Origin: Streptomyces glomeratus
GTDB taxonomy: Bacteria; Actinomycetota; Actinomycetes; Streptomycetales; Streptomycetaceae
Length of the DNA: 64,000 bases
Direction: 5' to 3'
Assembly: GCF_021462825.1 (NCBI RefSeq)
Contig: NZ_JAKEEB010000004.1
Coordinates: 186,001 to 250,000 of the forward strand
In this document: positions 12,728 through 22,653 of the stretch, piece by piece
Numbering within the stretch: position 1 is the first letter of the stretch
Layout: each line of letters begins with the position of its first letter
Program-made: the position numbers and the translations under genes
The notes under the pieces: model-generated
The model's input: the letters and a program-made list of their open reading frames with translations, nothing else
The model's database searches: none
Told to the model about the DNA's origin: nothing

Positions 12728-13612
12728 TCAGCCGGCCAGGATCTCGCGCGCCAGCTTGGCGGTCTCCGTCGGCGTCTTGCCGACCTTGACGCCTGCGGCC
12801 TCCAGCGCCTCCTTCTTCGCCTGGGCGGTGCCCGACGAACCGGAGACGATGGCGCCCGCGTGACCCATGGTCTTGCCCTCGGGCGCGGTGAAGCCCGCGA
12901 CGTAGCCGACGACCGGCTTGGACACGTTCTCCTTGATGAAGGCCGCGGCCCGCTCCTCGGCGTCGCCGCCGATCTCACCGATCATGACGATCAGGTCGGT
13001 GTCGGGGTCGTCCTGGAAGGCCTTGAGGGCGTCGATGTGGGTGGTGCCGATGATCGGGTCACCGCCGATGCCGACGCAGGTCGAGAAGCCGATGTCGCGC
13101 AGCTCGTACATCATCTGGTACGTCAGCGTGCCCGACTTCGAGACCAGCCCGATGCGGCCCGGCTTGGTGATGTCGGCCGGGATGATGCCGGCGTTCGACT
13201 GGCCCGGGGTGATCAGGCCGGGGCAGTTCGGGCCGATGATGCGGGTCTTGTTGCCCTTCTTCCCGGCGTACGCCCAGAAGGAGGCCGTGTCGTGGACCGC
13301 GATGCCCTCGGTGATGACGACCGCGAGCGGGATCTCGGCGTCGATGGCCTCGACGACCGCGTCCTTGGTGAACTTCTCCGGGACGAAGATGACCGTGACG
13401 TCGGCGCCGGTCTTCTCGATGGCCTCCTTGACGGAGCCGAAGACCGGTACCTCGGTGCCGTCGAAGTCGACGACCTGTCCGGCCTTGCGCGGGTTCACGC
13501 CGCCGACGATGTTCGTGCCGGAGGCCAGCATGCGCTTGGTGTGCTTCTGGCCCTCGGAGCCGGTCATGCCCTGGACGATGACCTTGGATTCCTTGGTGAG
13601 GAAGATAGCCAT
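12728..13612 (-). CDS. sucD: Succinyl-CoA synthetase, alpha subunit
   Basis: ADP- or GDP-forming succinate-CoA ligase, the TCA-cycle substrate-level phosphorylation step, working with SucC. 294 residues. Visible: CoA-binding N-terminus ([28 protein letters not shown]), [10 protein letters not shown] and the phosphohistidine segment [18 protein letters not shown]. The ATG at 13612 lies 21 bp after the sucC stop; GAGG is visible upstream but about 15 bases away, so coupling to sucC is likely. The operon ends at the hairpin 12663-12706. Confidence 0.97.
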   Translation of the reverse strand: MAIFLTKESKVIVQGMTGSEGQKHTKRMLASGTNIVGGVNPRKAGQVVDFDGTEVPVFGSVKEAIEKTGADVTVIFVPEKFTKDAVVEAIDAEIPLAVVITEGIAVHDTASFWAYAGKKGNKTRIIGPNCPGLITPGQSNAGIIPADITKPGRIGLVSKSGTLTYQMMYELRDIGFSTCVGIGGDPIIGTTHIDALKAFQDDPDTDLIVMIGEIGGDAEERAAAFIKENVSKPVVGYVAGFTAPEGKTMGHAGAIVSGSSGTAQAKKEALEAAGVKVGKTPTETAKLAREILAG

Positions 13613-13633
13613 GGTTGTGTGTGACCTCGTCCC

Positions 13634-14815
13634 TTACTTCGCGGCAGCAGCCAGCTCGGCGGCCTTGTCGGCCGCGCCGTCCATGGTGTCCACCCGCTGG
13701 ACGAGCGGGTGGTTGCGGTCGTCCAGGATCTGGCGACCCAGCTCGGCGTTGTTGCCGTCGAGACGTACGACCAGCGGCTTGTTGACCTCTTCGCCCTTGG
13801 ACTCGAGGAGCTCCAGGGCCTGCACGATGCCGTTGGCCACCGCGTCGCAGGCGGTGATGCCGCCGAAGACGTTGACGAAGACGGACTTGACGTCCGGGTC
13901 GCCGAGGATGATCTCCAGGCCGTTGGCCATGACCTCGGCGGAGGCGCCACCACCGATGTCGAGGAAGTTGGCGGGCTTGACGCCCTTGTGGGCCTCGCCG
14001 GCGTAGGCGACGACGTCCAGGGTCGACATGACCAGACCCGCGCCGTTGCCGATGATGCCGACCTCGCCGTCGAGCTTGACGTAGTTGAGGTTCTTCTCCT
14101 TGGCGGCCGCCTCGAGCGGGTTGGCGGCGGCCTTGTCGTGGAGCTCCTCGAACTCGGGGTGACGGAACTCGGCGTTGTCGTCCAGCGACACCTTGCCGTC
14201 GAGGGCGATGACCTCACCGGAGGCGACCTTGGCGAGCGGGTTGACCTCGACCAGGAGGGCGTCCGACTTGACGAAGGTGTCCCACAGCTTGACCAGGACG
14301 TGCGCGACCTTGTCGGCGACCTCGGCCGGGAACTTGGCCGCGGCCACGATCTCCTGGGCCTTGGCCTCGTCCACACCGTCGATGGCGTCGATCGCGATCT
14401 TCGCGACGGCCTCGGGGCGCGTGGCCGCGACCTCCTCGATCTCCATGCCGCCCTCGACGGAGGCGATGGAGAGGAAGGTGCGGTTGGCGCGGTCGAGGAG
14501 GAAGGAGACGTAGTACTCCTCGAGGATCTCCGGGGCGGTCTCGGCGATCATGACCTTGTGGACCGTGTGGCCCTTGATGTCCATGCCGAGGATGTCCGTC
14601 GCGCGGGCGACCGCCTCGTCCGGGGTGGCGGCGAGCTTCACACCACCGGCCTTGCCGCGGCCACCGACCTTCACCTGCGCCTTGACGACCGACTTGCCGC
14701 CCAGCCGCTCGGTGATCTCGCGCGCCGCCTCAGGCGTGTCGATGACTTCACCGGCCAGCACCGGTACACCGTGCTTGGCGAAGAGGTCCCTCGCCTGGTA
14801 CTCGAACAGGTCCAC
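13634..14815 (-). CDS. sucC: Succinyl-CoA synthetase, beta subunit
   Basis: ATP-grasp subunit of succinate-CoA ligase; partner of SucD. 393 residues from GTG 14815 (reads [19 protein letters not shown]), with GGACGGAAG upstream. Visible: [20 protein letters not shown] (nucleotide/Mg site), VEVNPLA, and the C-terminal [19 protein letters not shown] power-helix region. First gene of sucC-sucD; the promoter must lie in 14816-15035. Confidence 0.97.
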   Translation of the reverse strand: MDLFEYQARDLFAKHGVPVLAGEVIDTPEAAREITERLGGKSVVKAQVKVGGRGKAGGVKLAATPDEAVARATDILGMDIKGHTVHKVMIAETAPEILEEYYVSFLLDRANRTFLSIASVEGGMEIEEVAATRPEAVAKIAIDAIDGVDEAKAQEIVAAAKFPAEVADKVAHVLVKLWDTFVKSDALLVEVNPLAKVASGEVIALDGKVSLDDNAEFRHPEFEELHDKAAANPLEAAAKEKNLNYVKLDGEVGIIGNGAGLVMSTLDVVAYAGEAHKGVKPANFLDIGGGASAEVMANGLEIILGDPDVKSVFVNVFGGITACDAVANGIVQALELLESKGEEVNKPLVVRLDGNNAELGRQILDDRNHPLVQRVDTMDGAADKAAELAAAAK

Positions 14816-15039
14816 GCGCTTCCGTCCCTATCAGTGATCTCGCGGTTCGTTGGATGCGTGGGCGTGCCGCGAAGGGCAACGTGACGTCCGCATGTGTCAC
14901 AAGGGAGGCGCACACGGTGTCCGAGCGCGCGGCATGTCCGTCTCGCAGGTTATCGCCGCTTGAGGTGGGGCTCTAAATCGCAGATCACACCTGAGCGGTG
15001 ATACCTGTCACACGTGCACGCGACGCCGCGCGCCGGGGA

Positions 15040-15075
15040 GGGTCCCACCGGGTTGGGGTTGGCCCGGTGGGACCC
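15040..15075 (-). terminator. Terminator hairpin 1 upstream of sucC
   Basis: A perfect 13-bp stem, 15040-15052 with 15063-15075, 10-base loop. It is the second structure met by transcripts coming leftward from 15234. Confidence 0.75.
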
Positions 15076-15102
15076 CTTCTGCCGCCCCGGGAGGGGCGCG
15101 AG

Positions 15103-15135
15103 GCGAGTGGTCCCCACCCCAATGGGGCCACTCGC
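15103..15135 (-). terminator. Terminator hairpin 2 upstream of sucC
   Basis: A 12-bp stem with one bulged T (15103-15115 / 15124-15135), about 100 bp past the stop at 15234. Tandem with the hairpin at 15040-15075. Confidence 0.7.
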
Positions 15136-15233
15136 CCGGTCCACGGGGTTTCGGTGGGGCAGGCCGACGGCTTTCGGCCACCCCGGTGCCTCATTCCCCG
15201 CGGAGTCGATGGGACGCCTTACGGCGTCGCCGT

Positions 15234-15980
15234 TCAGAGGGAGTACCTGCCGCCAGGGCCCGAGTGCAGGTAGTCCGGGGTGACGGACGCGGCGGCGCCC
15301 CGGGCGCCGGTCACCGCGTGGCCGGCCAGCGAGCCGGCGGCCGACCCCGCCGTCCCGGTCAGATCACCGGCGAACGGTGCCGCCGGAGCGGTGACGCCCT
15401 GGGCGAACGAACCGGCCTCGTTTGCGGCCCCACCCGCAACGGCCGCACATCACCCGTCACGCCGTACGCCAGACGGGTGATGCCGTCCGGCACCCCGTGC
15501 ACGACGGGCTGCACGAGACCGTCCGCCGTCCGCACGACCTCGTTCGCCGACTGCACAGCCGGCCGCACCGAGCCGGCCACGCCCTGCACGAAGGGCTGCA
15601 CCTCGGCAGCGACGCCGTACGCCGCCCCCCTTGCGTCCACGGCCACGCCCTCGGCGAACGGGGGAACCTGTCCGGCGACCCCGCCCGCGAACGGCCGCAC
15701 CTCACCCGCCACGCCGTACGCCGGCCCCGTCGCGGCCGGGGGCGGCGCCGTCCACCGCCGTACCGTGCGCGACCTCGGAGACGGTGTGCTGCACGTCGGT
15801 CACGACCCCGCCCACGGTGCCGGTGACCGCGCCGACCGTGTCCGCGGTGTCGATGCCCACATCGGGCGTGGAGACCGAGGACGCCGGCAGCTCGTCCGCG
15901 CTGGCGACGGCCGAGCCGAGCGCCCAGCCGCCGGTGACACCGGCGGCTATGACGATGGAGCGGCGGATGTTGTTGTTCAT
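15234..15980 (-). pseudogene. Secreted repeat protein with two compensating frameshifts
   Basis: The ATG at 15980 starts a clear signal peptide (MNNNIRRSIVIAAGVTGGWALGS, cleaved near VASA). The frame then continues as TADTVGAVTGTVGGVVTDVQHTVSEV and stops at 15702. The protein clearly goes on in a second frame (about 15740 to 15435: AGEVRPFAGGVAGQVPPF, GVAAEVQPFVQGVAG, repeating GVxGxVxPFxxGVA). It then returns to the first frame (AANEAGSFAQGVTAPAAPF, LAGHAVTGARGAAASVTP) and ends at TGA 15236-15234. Both shifts lie in homopolymers: an extra C in a C5 run near 15740 and a missing G in a G4 run near 15436. This is either a sequencing error or a real decayed gene; intact length would be about 248 residues. 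The ribosome site GAAGGA lies inside the short palindrome GATCCGAAGGATC. Function unknown. Confidence 0.75.
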
Positions 15981-16223
15981 GTGTGCGTCAGATCCTTCGG
16001 ATCGGGTTCCGGGAGTTCGGGACCACCGCTGCCGAGTTCTGTCGCCGGTGTCGGCAGGGGCCGACGGCTTCATGGGCGGTCGGGGGACCGGCGGCCATGG
16101 ATGCGGTCCGGCTGCCACGGCTCGGGTCGGATGGCTTCCGTCCGGGGACCGGAGGGGTGTCCGGACGGCGGGCAGACCTGTTCCGCCCCCACGTGGAAGA
16201 GCTCGCGGGGAGGAGGTACCGCC

Positions 16224-17465
16224 CTAGCCGGGGAACTTTGGGATGTTCCGGTGGCGGTCCCGGGTCCCGTCCGCGGTGACAACCGCGGTGGCGCCGGGCA
16301 GAAGCCGCAGCGGCGCCCGGTGGTGCGGCGCGACGGCGTGCCCGTCACCGTGCCGCGATGCACGGTCGTCGCCCGCCGAGTGCGCGTCAAACACGCCGAA
16401 CACCCCGTTCGGCGCGCCGTCGGGCGACTGGGGCAGGGGTGCGTGCACAGGCCGCGGGAGGCGGAGGGCACGGCGCGCGTACCGCCCGGACGCCGCGTCG
16501 GCCCCGGTGATCCGCGGCCCTTGGCCCCAGTCCTGCCGCTGCTCCCCCGGCCGGTGGCGCCGCGCGCCGCCGACCGGCCGCTCCTGCACCGACGGCATGG
16601 GCAGGGTGCGCGCGGGCGGTGTCTGCACACCCGGCGGCCCCGGCGCTCCGGGGAACCCCGGCAGATCCGGCAGACCGGGAAACCCCGGGCTGGACGAAAC
16701 GGGCGGGGTCGACGGGACCGAGGGTGATGAAGGAACCGACAGAACCGGCGGGAGTGACGGAACGGGCAGGATTGACGGGATCGAGCGGATGGGAGGGAGG
16801 GGCCGGATGGGCCGGAGGGGCCCGAGGGGCCGCAGGGGCCGCAGGGGCCGGATCGATGGGGTGGACGAAATGGGCGGTATGGGCGGGATGGGCGGCCGAC
16901 GTGACAGCTCGTCCGCCGATTCCTCGGACACCGTCCGCAGGAAGCCCTCGCCGGACTGTAGGAGGCCCTCGGCGCGGGACCGCGCCATCTGGCGGATGGT
17001 GGACAGGGAGCCGGTGTCGGACACGGATCCGGTGTCGGACAGGAAGCGGGTGTCGGACACGGATCCGGTGTCGGACAGGAAGCGGGTGTCGGACAGGGAG
17101 CGCCTGTTGGACGCGGGGCGAGTGCCGCCCGCGGGGCGAGTGCCGGCTGCGGAGGGGTGGGCTGCCTGACGGGGAGAGCCCTGAACCGCCTGCCGAGCCT
17201 CGCTGCTGACGGTGCCTTCGACGTGCCGGACCGCCTTCTCGACCGGCCGCACCACATCGGGCGGAGTGCCGGCCGCGGCGGGGGCGGTCGGAGCCGTGGA
17301 GGCCACGGGTGTTCCCTCCACCGCATGGGCCTGCCCCTCGCAGAGGAACCCCAGTGCGAACAACCCGCCCACCAGCAGTGCCAGATGCAGCGCACGCCGC
17401 CCCGCCGCCGTACGCATCACGTGCAGTGCGGCACCGGCGAAGGGCAGTGCGGCTGGCGGGGTCAC
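16224..17465 (-). CDS. Secreted proline-rich repeat protein
   Basis: 413 residues from GTG 17465 (GGAGG 11 bases upstream); an in-frame ATG at 17415-17417 would give a tighter signal peptide (MRTAAGRRALHLALLVGGLF, cleavage after GQAHA) but has no ribosome site. The mature part begins with an Ala/Pro/Val-rich stretch with a short helix. Then come repeated 12-residue units SDTRFLSDTGSV (36-bp DNA repeats around 17018-17107). A long Pro-Ile/Leu/Ser zone follows (PPIPPIPPISSTPSIRPLRP), and the protein ends in a basic C-terminal region. No catalytic motif. Probably a cell-envelope protein. It lies upstream of the frameshifted secreted gene and is separated from it by 243 bp. Confidence 0.72.
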   Translation of the reverse strand: MTPPAALPFAGAALHVMRTAAGRRALHLALLVGGLFALGFLCEGQAHAVEGTPVASTAPTAPAAAGTPPDVVRPVEKAVRHVEGTVSSEARQAVQGSPRQAAHPSAAGTRPAGGTRPASNRRSLSDTRFLSDTGSVSDTRFLSDTGSVSDTGSLSTIRQMARSRAEGLLQSGEGFLRTVSEESADELSRRPPIPPIPPISSTPSIRPLRPLRPLGPLRPIRPLPPIRSIPSILPVPSLPPVLSVPSSPSVPSTPPVSSSPGFPGLPDLPGFPGAPGPPGVQTPPARTLPMPSVQERPVGGARRHRPGEQRQDWGQGPRITGADAASGRYARRALRLPRPVHAPLPQSPDGAPNGVFGVFDAHSAGDDRASRHGDGHAVAPHHRAPLRLLPGATAVVTADGTRDRHRNIPKFPG

Positions 17466-17671
17466 AACGGGGAGAGCCTCCGTGCGGCGGATCGAGGCGG
17501 TACGGGCGACACGGCGCACCGCCGAGGATTGAAGCGCCGACGATCCTTGCACGGCCCTCCCGTCGCCGCGCAAGCCCCCTGTTACCGATGGGTAGTCATA
17601 TCCGTTTTCCTCCTTGCTTCAAACAGTGCCCGGTTTGGGTGACGGTGCTCGCCCTCGTCATCTCGCCCCGC

Positions 17672-18907
17672 TCATGCGGTCTCCGGTATCGGCAGGGCCC
17701 GCTTCTCGATCGCGGCCGCCATCACCTCCGGGAACAGTTCGGGTGTGCACGCGAACGCCGGCGCCCCCAGTGCCGCGAGCCCCGCCGCATGGTCACGGTC
17801 GTACGCGGGGGCCCCGTCGTCGGAGAGCGCGAGCAGCGCCACGAACTGCACCCCGGACGCCTTCATCGCCGCCACCCGCTTGAGCATCTCCTCCCGGATC
17901 CCTCCTTCGTAGAGGTCACTGATGAGGACCACGACCGTCTCCGTGGGCCGGGTGATCCGCGACTGGCAGTACGCCAGCGCCCTGTTGATGTCCGTGCCGC
18001 CGCCGAGCCGGGTGCCGAAGAGGACGTCGACCGGGTCGTCGAGCTGGTCGGTGAGGTCCACCACGGCCGTGTCGAACACGACGAGCCGGGTCGCGAGGGA
18101 CCGCATGGACGCCAGGACCGCTCCGAACACCGATGCGTACACCACCGACGCCGCCATCGACCCCGACTGGTCGATGCAGAGGACGACCTCCTTCTTCACG
18201 GACCGGGACGCCCGCCCGTACCCGATCAGCCGCTCCGGCACGACCGTGCGGTACTCCGGCAGGTAGTGCTTGAGGTTGGCGGCGATGGTGCGGTTCCAGT
18301 CGATGTCGTGGTGGCGGGGCCGGCGGATACGGGCGCTGCGGTCGAGGGCGCCGTCGAGCGTGGCCCGGGTGCGGGTGGCGAGCCGTTTCTCGAGGTCCTC
18401 GACGACCTTGCGCACCACCGCCCGCGCCGTCTCCCGGGTGGTCTCCGGCATCGCCTTGTTCAGCGAGAGGAGTGTGCCGACCAGGTGCACATCCGCCTCG
18501 ACGGCCTCGAGCATCTCCGGTTCGAGCAGCAGTGTGGACAGGCCGAGCCGGTCGATGGCGTCGCGCTGCATGACCTGGACGACGGACGACGAGAAGTACG
18601 TCCGGATGTCCCCGAGCCAGCGCGCGACGGACGGCGCCGACGCCCCCAGCCCCGCCGAACGGTCCCGCCCTCGACGCGGTGTGTCCCCCTTTCCGTACAA
18701 CGCGGTCAGCGCCCCGTCCATCGCCGCGTCCCGCCCGGTCAGCCGGCGCCCGGTACCGTCCGCCGTGTCTCCGCCGAGCACGAGCCGCCAGCGCCTCAGC
18801 CGCTCGTCGAGCCCGGCCGCAGCCGCCGTACCGGCCGTACCCGCCGTGCCGCCGTCCTCGCCCGCGGATGGCGTGGCCGCCTCACGGCCGGTCGTGTCCG
18901 CGCTCAT
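17672..18907 (-). CDS. VWA-domain protein of the MoxR/DUF5682 module (YehP-like)
   Basis: 411 residues. The C-terminal half is a von Willebrand A domain with an intact MIDAS: DQSGSM (Asp246, Ser248, Ser250), a Thr in GGGTDINRAL and the later Asp in VLISDLYEGG. The N-terminal half is a helical adaptor-like region with DAIDRLGLSTLLLEPEMLEAVE. Metal-dependent protein binding is expected; partner VWA proteins of MoxR ATPases usually act as substrate adaptors. The ATG overlaps the DUF5682 stop (ATGA), so it is the last gene of a coupled three-gene operon. The gene order resembles E. coli yehL-M-P-Q (from memory). The cellular role is undescribed to my knowledge. Confidence 0.88.
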   Translation of the reverse strand: MSADTTGREAATPSAGEDGGTAGTAGTAAAAGLDERLRRWRLVLGGDTADGTGRRLTGRDAAMDGALTALYGKGDTPRRGRDRSAGLGASAPSVARWLGDIRTYFSSSVVQVMQRDAIDRLGLSTLLLEPEMLEAVEADVHLVGTLLSLNKAMPETTRETARAVVRKVVEDLEKRLATRTRATLDGALDRSARIRRPRHHDIDWNRTIAANLKHYLPEYRTVVPERLIGYGRASRSVKKEVVLCIDQSGSMAASVVYASVFGAVLASMRSLATRLVVFDTAVVDLTDQLDDPVDVLFGTRLGGGTDINRALAYCQSRITRPTETVVVLISDLYEGGIREEMLKRVAAMKASGVQFVALLALSDDGAPAYDRDHAAGLAALGAPAFACTPELFPEVMAAAIEKRALPIPETA

Positions 18908-21378
18908 CGGGCCACCCCCACCATGTCGTCGACATCCCTGCCGTCGGACTCGTCGAGACCGACGGACTCGCCCAGACCGGCGGACTCGTCCAGCCCCCTG
19001 CCGTCCGACGCGTCCGTATCACCGCGGCCGGGGTCGTCCAGGCCGAGCAGCAGCCGCACCACCGGGACCACCGCGTCCGCCCGCCCGGAGTCCAGGTCGG
19101 GCGCGAATCCGGCGTAGCCCGCGCCGACGGCCGCCGCGCTCCCCGGCGCGTCCGGCCCGCGCCGCACCAACTCGCCCAGCGCACGCCTGACTCCCGGTTC
19201 GTACGCCGAGAACGTGCGCCGCAGCAGGGGCAGTACGCCGGTGAACGCCTCCGCCGGCACCCCTGTCAGCCATGTGTCCACGAGCCCGAGCAGCCGCTCG
19301 TCGTGCACCAGCAGCATCCCGCCGCCGGCGCCGCCTCCGACGAATCCCTCGATCCACGCGGCCGCGTCCGCCGGCGCCGTACCCGGCGACAGCGCGAGCC
19401 CCATGAACCGTGCGGCCTCGCCCGGCTCCAACTCCCCGTCGTCCAGGAGAAGTCGCACGGCACGCCCACGGACGACGCCTGCGACGGTGTCCCGGCCGGA
19501 CAGCACCCGCAGCACGGCACGCCACCGCTCTCGTATCTCCCCGGCGGCCGCCACGGCCCCCTCCGCCAGCAGCCCCACCGCCACGTCCACGGCATCCAGA
19601 TGACGGCGCATCTCCTCGGCCGCGTCCGTGTCGAGTGCGGTGCACGCCGGTGGCAGCCCGACGAACACCCGCTCCGCGAGACCTGCCGCGACCTTTGCCA
19701 GTGCCCGGGTGTCCGTGCCGCGCACGTCTCCGTAGCGCAGGGAGCGGACCAGAGCGGGCAGAGCCTGGGCGAGATGGCCGACGTCGGCGTCCAGGGCCGC
19801 CCGGTCGGTGAGCGCCCGCATCACCACGGGCAGCGCGTCCGGGAGTTCCGCCAGCAGGCACCGCTCGGCGAGCCCGGTGACCTCCGCGAGCGCCCGCGCC
19901 GCGACCGCGTCCGCCTCGGCCTTGGCGGTCGCGGCGGCGATCACGGTCGTCCCCCACACCCCCGCCTCGGCGACCCGCACCGCCAGCTCCGGCTCCCAGC
20001 TCAGCCGCCAGGTCTCCCGGAACGTGCCCGTGCTGCCCCGCGAGGCCGTGGGCTCGCCCCAGTCGACGCCGAGGAGACGCAGCCGGTGCAGCAGCCGGCT
20101 GCGCCCGGCGTCGGTGTCCTTGCGCAGGTCCAGCTCCACCTCGCGCTCCCCCGGCTCCGGTTTCAGCCGCAGCCGCTTCTGGAGCCGCGCCAGGTCGCGC
20201 TGCAACGGCACGGCGGGAGCCGACGCCGGTACCTCCCCCAGGACGTCGCCTACCACGAGACGGTCGCGCACCAGCGACAGCGGCACGTCCGAGCCCTCGC
20301 ACATCACCGCCCGGACCGCGTCGGTCGTCTCGGACAGCCCCGGCAGCGGGCGCCCGCGCAACGCGGCGAGCGTGTCGGCGAGCCGCACCGCCTCGATGAC
20401 GTGTGCGGACGACACGATCCGGTCCTCCTCCCGGAGCAGCCCGGCGACCTTCGTCAGCCATCGCTCGACGGGACGGTCGGGAGCGGCGAACAGATGCGCG
20501 TACCAGCCGGGCGAGTCGATCCCCGCCCCGTAACCACCGGCCCGGGACAGCCGCCGGTGGGTCCAGGGCACCCAGGTCATGTCCGTCTTCACCTTGGGCA
20601 GCCCCTTCAGCAGGGCGCGGTCGGCGGCGACGGCGGTCGTGCGACGCAGCGCGGGCACATGCCAGGCCCCGCACACCACGGCCACCTCGAGGCCGAACTC
20701 CCGGACGTTCGAGCGCACTTGGAGCCGCATATACGCCTCCCGCACGAGATCGCGCCGGTGCCCCCCGGTGCCGTACTCCTCCCGCAGCGCCGTCATGGCC
20801 TCCTCGAGGGCCGTGAACGGCGCGAGCGCGTCCTCGCCGCCCACACCCCGGTGCTCGACGACGTCCTCCCACCACCGCTCTGGGTCGTCGTACCCGGCGG
20901 CCTCGGCGAGCACGGCCAGGGGGTCGACGCGCACGGCGTCGCCGGAGCCGAGCCCCGATCCGGGCCCCGGTTCCGGATCCTCCCCGGCCGGAGGTTCCGC
21001 TTCGGCCCCGGGCGCGGGTGCCGGCTCCTCCTTGTCCCAGGCCAGCGTGTGTGTCGCCGGCAGGTCGACGAACCGGGCCGGGACCCGGTGCTCCAGGGCC
21101 CACCGGAGCGCCACCCACTCCGGGGAGAACTCGGCCAGCGGCCAGAACGCCGACCGTCCTGGTTCGTCCACGGCGTGGGCGAGCAGCGCCACCGGCGGCC
21201 GCATCTCCTCCTCCGCCGCGAGCGGGATCAGGGCATCCGCCTCCGGCGGTCCCTCGATCAGCACCGCCCGGGGCCGCGCCGCCTCCAGTGCGGCCCGTAC
21301 AGCGCGGGCGGAGCCCGGCCCGTGGTGCCGCACCCCGAGCAGCAGCGGCCCCTCCGCGGAGGGGGAGCCGCCGTTCAT
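18904..21378 (-). CDS. DUF5682 family protein (YehM-like)
   Basis: 824 residues from ATG 21378, within an ATGA overlap with the MoxR stop; its own stop overlaps the VWA start in the same way. The N-terminus reads LLLGVRHHGPGSARAVRAAL, then AVLIEGPPEADAL, PVALLAHA and RFVDLPATHTLA. The spaced GxxHxGPGS and (I)EGPP motifs recall the EreA/ChaN/TIKI hydrolase-like superfamily; this is a motif-level inference, not a demonstrated homology. The remaining 600 residues are helical and Ala/Leu/Arg-rich. Central, largest component of the module; biochemical activity unknown. Confidence 0.85.
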   Translation of the reverse strand: MNGGSPSAEGPLLLGVRHHGPGSARAVRAALEAARPRAVLIEGPPEADALIPLAAEEEMRPPVALLAHAVDEPGRSAFWPLAEFSPEWVALRWALEHRVPARFVDLPATHTLAWDKEEPAPAPGAEAEPPAGEDPEPGPGSGLGSGDAVRVDPLAVLAEAAGYDDPERWWEDVVEHRGVGGEDALAPFTALEEAMTALREEYGTGGHRRDLVREAYMRLQVRSNVREFGLEVAVVCGAWHVPALRRTTAVAADRALLKGLPKVKTDMTWVPWTHRRLSRAGGYGAGIDSPGWYAHLFAAPDRPVERWLTKVAGLLREEDRIVSSAHVIEAVRLADTLAALRGRPLPGLSETTDAVRAVMCEGSDVPLSLVRDRLVVGDVLGEVPASAPAVPLQRDLARLQKRLRLKPEPGEREVELDLRKDTDAGRSRLLHRLRLLGVDWGEPTASRGSTGTFRETWRLSWEPELAVRVAEAGVWGTTVIAAATAKAEADAVAARALAEVTGLAERCLLAELPDALPVVMRALTDRAALDADVGHLAQALPALVRSLRYGDVRGTDTRALAKVAAGLAERVFVGLPPACTALDTDAAEEMRRHLDAVDVAVGLLAEGAVAAAGEIRERWRAVLRVLSGRDTVAGVVRGRAVRLLLDDGELEPGEAARFMGLALSPGTAPADAAAWIEGFVGGGAGGGMLLVHDERLLGLVDTWLTGVPAEAFTGVLPLLRRTFSAYEPGVRRALGELVRRGPDAPGSAAAVGAGYAGFAPDLDSGRADAVVPVVRLLLGLDDPGRGDTDASDGRGLDESAGLGESVGLDESDGRDVDDMVGVAR

Positions 21379-22550
21379 ACGGTCACCTCGCGGCACGCCC
21401 GGTAGAAGTCCGTCCAGCCCTCGCGCTCCCGGACCACCGCCTCCAGATACTCCTGCCAGACGACACGGTCGGCCGCCGGATCGCGGACGACGGCGCCGAG
21501 GATGCCCGCGGCCACGTCACTCGCGCGCAGCACGCCGTCCCCGAAATGGGCGGCCAGTGCGAGGCCGCCGGTGACGACGGAGATGGCCTCGGCGGTGGAC
21601 AGCGTCCCACTGGGCGACTTCAGCTTCGTCCGTCCGTCGGTGGTCACTCCGTCGCGCAGCTCACGGAAGACCGTGACGACGCGGCGGATCTCGTCGATGC
21701 CGTCGGGCACCGCCGGCAGGTCGAGCGAGCGGCCGATCTGGTCGACCCGGCGCGAGACGATGTCCACCTCGGCGTCCGCGCTCTGCGGAAGCGGCAGCAC
21801 CACCGTGTTGAAACGGCGGCGCAGGGCGCTCGACAGGTCGTTGACCCCGCGGTCGCGGTCGTTGGCCGTCGCGATCAGATTGAAGCCGCGGACGGCCTGC
21901 ACCTCCTGCCCCAGCTCCGGTATCGGCAGGGTCTTCTCCGACAGGATCGTGATCAGCGTGTCCTGCACGTCGGCCGGGATCCGGGTGAGCTCCTCGACGC
22001 GCGCGACCCTCCCTTCGGCCATGGCCCGCATGACGGGGCTCGGTACGAGCGCGTCGCGGCTGGGGCCGTGCGCGAGCAGCCGCGCGTAGTTCCAGCCGTA
22101 GCGGATCGCCTCCTCCGGCGTCCCGGCCGTGCCCTGGACGAGCAGGGTCGAGTCGCCGCTGATGGCCGCCGCCAGGTGCTCGGACACCCAGGTCTTGGCC
22201 GTGCCCGGCACGCCCAGCAGGAGCAGGGCGCGGTCGGTTGCGAGCGTGGTGACGGCGACCTCGACGATGCGGCGCGGACCGACGTACTTCGGTGTGATCA
22301 CCGTGCCGTCCGGCAGCGTGCCGCCCAGCAGATAGGTGGCCACGGCCCAGGGTGACAGCTTCCAGCGGGCCGGGCGGGGCCGGTCGTCCTGCACGTCCAG
22401 CGCGGCGAGCTCGGCCGCGAAGGCGTCCTCGGCGTGCGGTCGCAGGGGCGCGGACAGCCCCTCGCCGGGGCCCGCACCCGTGTACCCGTTCACCGGCGCG
22501 GACTCGCTCGTGTTCGGTTCGACGGACATCGGATCAACGGACACACGCAT
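21375..22550 (-). CDS. MoxR-type AAA+ ATPase (YehL-like)
   Basis: 391 residues from ATG 22550, preceded by GAGGGGG. Walker A GVPGTAKT at residues 113-120, a Walker B-like hydrophobic stretch ending EELTRIPADVQD (Glu-Glu), sensor 1 in NLIATANDRDRGVNDLSSALRRRF (Asn and arginine finger). The N-terminal 60 residues are a disordered Ala/Pro/Glu region. ATP-driven remodelling of a target together with the VWA and DUF5682 proteins is inferred from MoxR families in general. First gene of the leftward operon. Its promoter region has a near-match to the TTGTCRGTG-N8-TAnnnT DNA-damage motif. Confidence 0.92.
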   Translation of the reverse strand: MRVSVDPMSVEPNTSESAPVNGYTGAGPGEGLSAPLRPHAEDAFAAELAALDVQDDRPRPARWKLSPWAVATYLLGGTLPDGTVITPKYVGPRRIVEVAVTTLATDRALLLLGVPGTAKTWVSEHLAAAISGDSTLLVQGTAGTPEEAIRYGWNYARLLAHGPSRDALVPSPVMRAMAEGRVARVEELTRIPADVQDTLITILSEKTLPIPELGQEVQAVRGFNLIATANDRDRGVNDLSSALRRRFNTVVLPLPQSADAEVDIVSRRVDQIGRSLDLPAVPDGIDEIRRVVTVFRELRDGVTTDGRTKLKSPSGTLSTAEAISVVTGGLALAAHFGDGVLRASDVAAGILGAVVRDPAADRVVWQEYLEAVVREREGWTDFYRACREVTV

Positions 22551-22592
22551 GGCCACATCCCCCTCGGCTCGGCCGTTTCGGATCTGCCACCA

Positions 22593-22615
22593 ACCGTGCA
22601 CCACACCACTGACAA
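22593..22615 (-). promoter_or_regulatory. Near-match RecA-NDp/PafBC-type promoter for the MoxR operon
   Basis: Leftward: TTGTCAGTG (22607-22615), exactly 8 bases, then CACGGT (22593-22598), which differs from TAnnnT at the first position only. The decamer ATTGTCAGTG (22607-22616) is a perfect inverted copy of the one driving the SWIM gene. The predicted start is about 35 nt upstream of the MoxR ATG. Confidence 0.6.
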
Positions 22616-22653
22616 TGCGCGTTGACCTGCACACACACCATCACGACGGTTGA

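Larger units (their letters stand above)
14816..15233. other. sucC promoter region and double terminator
   Basis: 418 bp without a gene. The half next to 14815 should carry the sucC promoter; TTGTGACACATG lies near 14890 reading leftward. The distal half carries two strong hairpins (15040-15075, 15103-15135) that end the leftward secreted-protein unit. Confidence 0.6.
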
